In this document: piece after piece, positions 5,439 through 7,233 of the stretch
How positions within the stretch are numbered: position 1 is the stretch's first letter
Layout: each line of letters opens with the position of its first letter
Assembly (NCBI GenBank): GCA_022865545.1
Contig: JALHTA010000014.1
Coordinates: 1 to 7,233, forward strand
DNA: 7,233 nt
Direction: 5' to 3'
Origin: Actinomycetota bacterium
GTDB taxonomy: Bacteria > Actinomycetota > Humimicrobiia > Humimicrobiales > Humimicrobiaceae
The notes under the pieces: generated by a model
The model's database searches: none
What the model was told of the DNA's origin: nothing
What the model saw: only the letters and a program-made list of their open reading frames with translations
Translations under genes and position numbers: made by a program

Positions 5439-5632
5439 TTTGTCTGTTCCCTGCAAATATAAGTAATAATTATTTCTTTTCTTCTATTATATTCTATTGA
5501 TTATTATAAACTATTTAATGTTTATTTTTTATAGTAAGCTGACTGATTATTTTGCTATCTTTTCAAGAAGGTTTTTATTTGTTTTTTCTTATCTTTTAAA
5601 ACTATGATTTTTATTTTTAAAGGCAAAAGATC

Positions 5633-6523
5633 TTAACCCAGAAGTTCACTCATTACTTCAAACCAGCCCCTGTTCATGATCCCGTCCGCTATAAATACAT
5701 TATTATATTTTTGAAGTTCGGCTTCAAGCTCATCTTCGTGCTCTAATGCGTTTTTCATCAAAAAGAAGTATTTCACTTCATCTGCCATTTTAAGATCCTC
5801 CAGTGAATCACCCAGGGCTATGCAGTTTTTATCCTTAAAACCCCGGAGTTTCTTATCAAGTTTTACACCATTTGCCTTTGTGACGCCCTTCGGCATCAGA
5901 TTATATATATGGAGCCTGTCTACTTTTAATCTAAGGTCCACCAAATTGGAAAATCCATTATCCACAAGGACCAGACTGCCATAACCCTCGGCCTCTAGTA
6001 ACTTATTTGCCTTATCAAGATCTATTTCTCCAAAGAAAAGCGCATTGAATGAACGGTACCGGCTCCATTCCATCCTGCTTTCAATTTTTTCAGGAAATTC
6101 CGTCATCAGCAGTTCCATTATCCTGATAAGATCTTTTCCTTCATATGTGATATCGAAATTTTCTTTACTATTATCAAAGGTCACATGGACATCTTTACCC
6201 AGATCATATACGAGTTCGGATCCAAGCTCAGCAATATAATTATTTACTCCTATCATCTGTGCATTATAGCGGAGCTGGTATTTGTTCCTTCCTGATACAA
6301 GGACCAGGTCCCAACCTTTTTCATTTATTTTCTCAAGGAGGTTTAGAGCCTTAAAATAATATTTATCTCTCGAATCTTTGATTATGCATCCCTGGTCATT
6401 GAACAAAGTCCCGTCAAGATCGGAATAAATTACTTTAAGATCTGAAATCCCTTCTTTTATCTGTTCTTTATTATCTTTGAAAAATTTATAACATCTTTTC
6501 GTAAGTCTTGCAGCCTCAAGCAA
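5633..6523 (-). CDS. gpgP: HAD-family phosphatase, probable glucosyl-3-phosphoglycerate phosphatase
   Basis: Likely removes the phosphate from glucosyl-3-phosphoglycerate to give glucosylglycerate, acting after GpgS in the cytoplasm. All four HAD motifs are present: I, DLDGT with nucleophile D35 and acid D37; II, VSGR with S77; III, K212 in PKGVTKANG; IV, GDSLED with D239 and D243. The large cap between II and III and the PKGVTKANG motif place it with the type IIB mannosyl-3-phosphoglycerate phosphatase-like (MpgP) group. Length is 296, with about 30 residues before motif I, more than usual. No Met exists in that stretch, so the start is TTG at 6523, with AGGA 9 bases upstream; it overlaps the gpgS end by 8 bases, suggesting coupled translation. 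The sugar preference (glucosyl rather than mannosyl) is inferred from the neighbour. Confidence 0.82.
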   Translation of the reverse strand: MLEAARLTKRCYKFFKDNKEQIKEGISDLKVIYSDLDGTLFNDQGCIIKDSRDKYYFKALNLLEKINEKGWDLVLVSGRNKYQLRYNAQMIGVNNYIAELGSELVYDLGKDVHVTFDNSKENFDITYEGKDLIRIMELLMTEFPEKIESRMEWSRYRSFNALFFGEIDLDKANKLLEAEGYGSLVLVDNGFSNLVDLRLKVDRLHIYNLMPKGVTKANGVKLDKKLRGFKDKNCIALGDSLEDLKMADEVKYFFLMKNALEHEDELEAELQKYNNVFIADGIMNRGWFEVMSELLG

Positions 6524-7233
6524 TTTCCTTTTTCCTTTCCAAATATTCCTTAATCTCCAGCATGGGGGGCCTTTCCATTTCCTCCAGCTTCAAAGGTGTA
6601 ATTATATATTCTTTATTAATATATTCAATCTGGTTATAGATTTTATTTATATCTGAATTCAGTTTCACCTTATTATAATACTGGAGTTTACGGATAAGGG
6701 TCTGTAAAATCCCGAAAGACATCCTGGATAATGCAGAAATCGGTTGATTTCGGTGTACCCTTCTTTTCAGGTTCACCTGTGCAATTACATCCAGTCCGAA
6801 TCTCTCAAAGATCTCGATCAACATGCCCACTTCTACGCCATATCCGGTACTGAAAGGAATGCTTTCAAGTATCTCCCTTCTACCGGCATATTCCCCGGAA
6901 AGAGGTTGAAAGACTTTACTTAGCTCGGGATAGAAAAGATTTAGCAGGGGCCGTACCAGGAGCTCGGTCACTCTTCCACCCTCACTCTTTAAATAAGAAC
7001 TATCGATCTTGAGGGGCCTCCTGTAAAAACCTTTCACAAAGGATATACTGTCATCTATAAGCAGGGGACCGAGTATACCATAAACAAACCTTGGCTCGAA
7101 ATTCATAATATCAGAGTCACACCATATAATAATATCCCCTTTTAGAATGGTAAGACTTTTCCAGAGAGCATCTCCCTTCCCTTCAAAGCTCCCATATTCA
7201 GCAAGGATTTTCCTGTGCTGCAATACTTTAAAT
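6516..7233 (-). CDS. gpgS: Glucosyl-3-phosphoglycerate synthase (GT81), 5'-truncated by the window edge
   Basis: Transfers glucose from a nucleotide-glucose donor to 3-phosphoglycerate, the first step of glucosylglycerate synthesis. The visible part carries donor-site GKGDALWKSL, the metal-binding DxD in WCDSDIMN, the segment FVKGFYRRPL, acceptor-site GGRVTELLVRPLL, QPLSGEYAGRRE, STGYGVEVGML, AQVNL and the conserved VHRNQP histidine. The tail has ERPPM as in actinobacterial GpgS. These together separate it from generic GT2 enzymes. The frame runs open to the last base (codons before the TTG at 7223 read F-K-V), so that TTG is not the true start and about 80-100 N-terminal residues, including the first nucleotide-binding strand, are missing. 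It overlaps the phosphatase gene by 8 bases. Mannosyl-3-phosphoglycerate synthase activity is a less likely alternative. Confidence 0.9.
   Translation of the reverse strand, partial: FKVLQHRKILAEYGSFEGKGDALWKSLTILKGDIIIWCDSDIMNFEPRFVYGILGPLLIDDSISFVKGFYRRPLKIDSSYLKSEGGRVTELLVRPLLNLFYPELSKVFQPLSGEYAGRREILESIPFSTGYGVEVGMLIEIFERFGLDVIAQVNLKRRVHRNQPISALSRMSFGILQTLIRKLQYYNKVKLNSDINKIYNQIEYINKEYIITPLKLEEMERPPMLEIKEYLERKKEIA

Overview
The window is bacterial and AT-rich. It has bacterial-type tRNAs with encoded CCA ends, a lipoprotein PstS and Shine-Dalgarno-led genes. I cannot name the organism. The GT81 enzyme at the right edge looks like the glucosyl-3-phosphoglycerate synthases best known from Actinobacteria, but that family is also found elsewhere, so this is only a hint.

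Layout. 1-699 (+): an RCK (TrkA-N/TrkA-C) regulatory module, probably the cytoplasmic half of a potassium channel whose pore lies off-window. 711-4292 (-): a phosphate-uptake operon read pstS, pstC, pstA, phoU. The ATPase gene pstB, which normally sits between pstA and phoU, is missing; only 104 bp separate them. 4421-5003 (-): a tRNA array read Lys(TTT), Glu(TTC), Val(TAC), Asp(GTC), a broken tRNA-like element, then Phe(GAA), driven by a clear promoter at 5072-5100. 5145-5438 (-): a small YtxH-type membrane protein. 5633-7233 (-): a translationally coupled pair, gpgS (cut by the window edge) and a HAD phosphatase (probable gpgP), which together would make glucosylglycerate.

How the parts work together. 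PstS, PstC and PstA would form the binding protein and channel of a high-affinity phosphate importer, with PhoU as regulator, but an ATPase must come from another locus. GpgS and the phosphatase form a two-step route from 3-phosphoglycerate and a nucleotide-glucose to glucosylglycerate, a compatible solute. Potassium handling and solute synthesis both relate to osmotic balance, but the genes are not co-transcribed.

Most unusual region: 4505-4655, between tRNA-Asp and tRNA-Phe. It repeats the 3' end of tRNA-Asp exactly for 24 bp, then has a 68-bp TTCG-rich insertion in the T-loop, then tRNA-like anticodon and D-arm remnants. Also notable are the missing pstB and the non-Watson-Crick pairs at the top of the acceptor stem in three consecutive tRNAs. 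I found no CRISPR array, transposase or recognisable new defence system.
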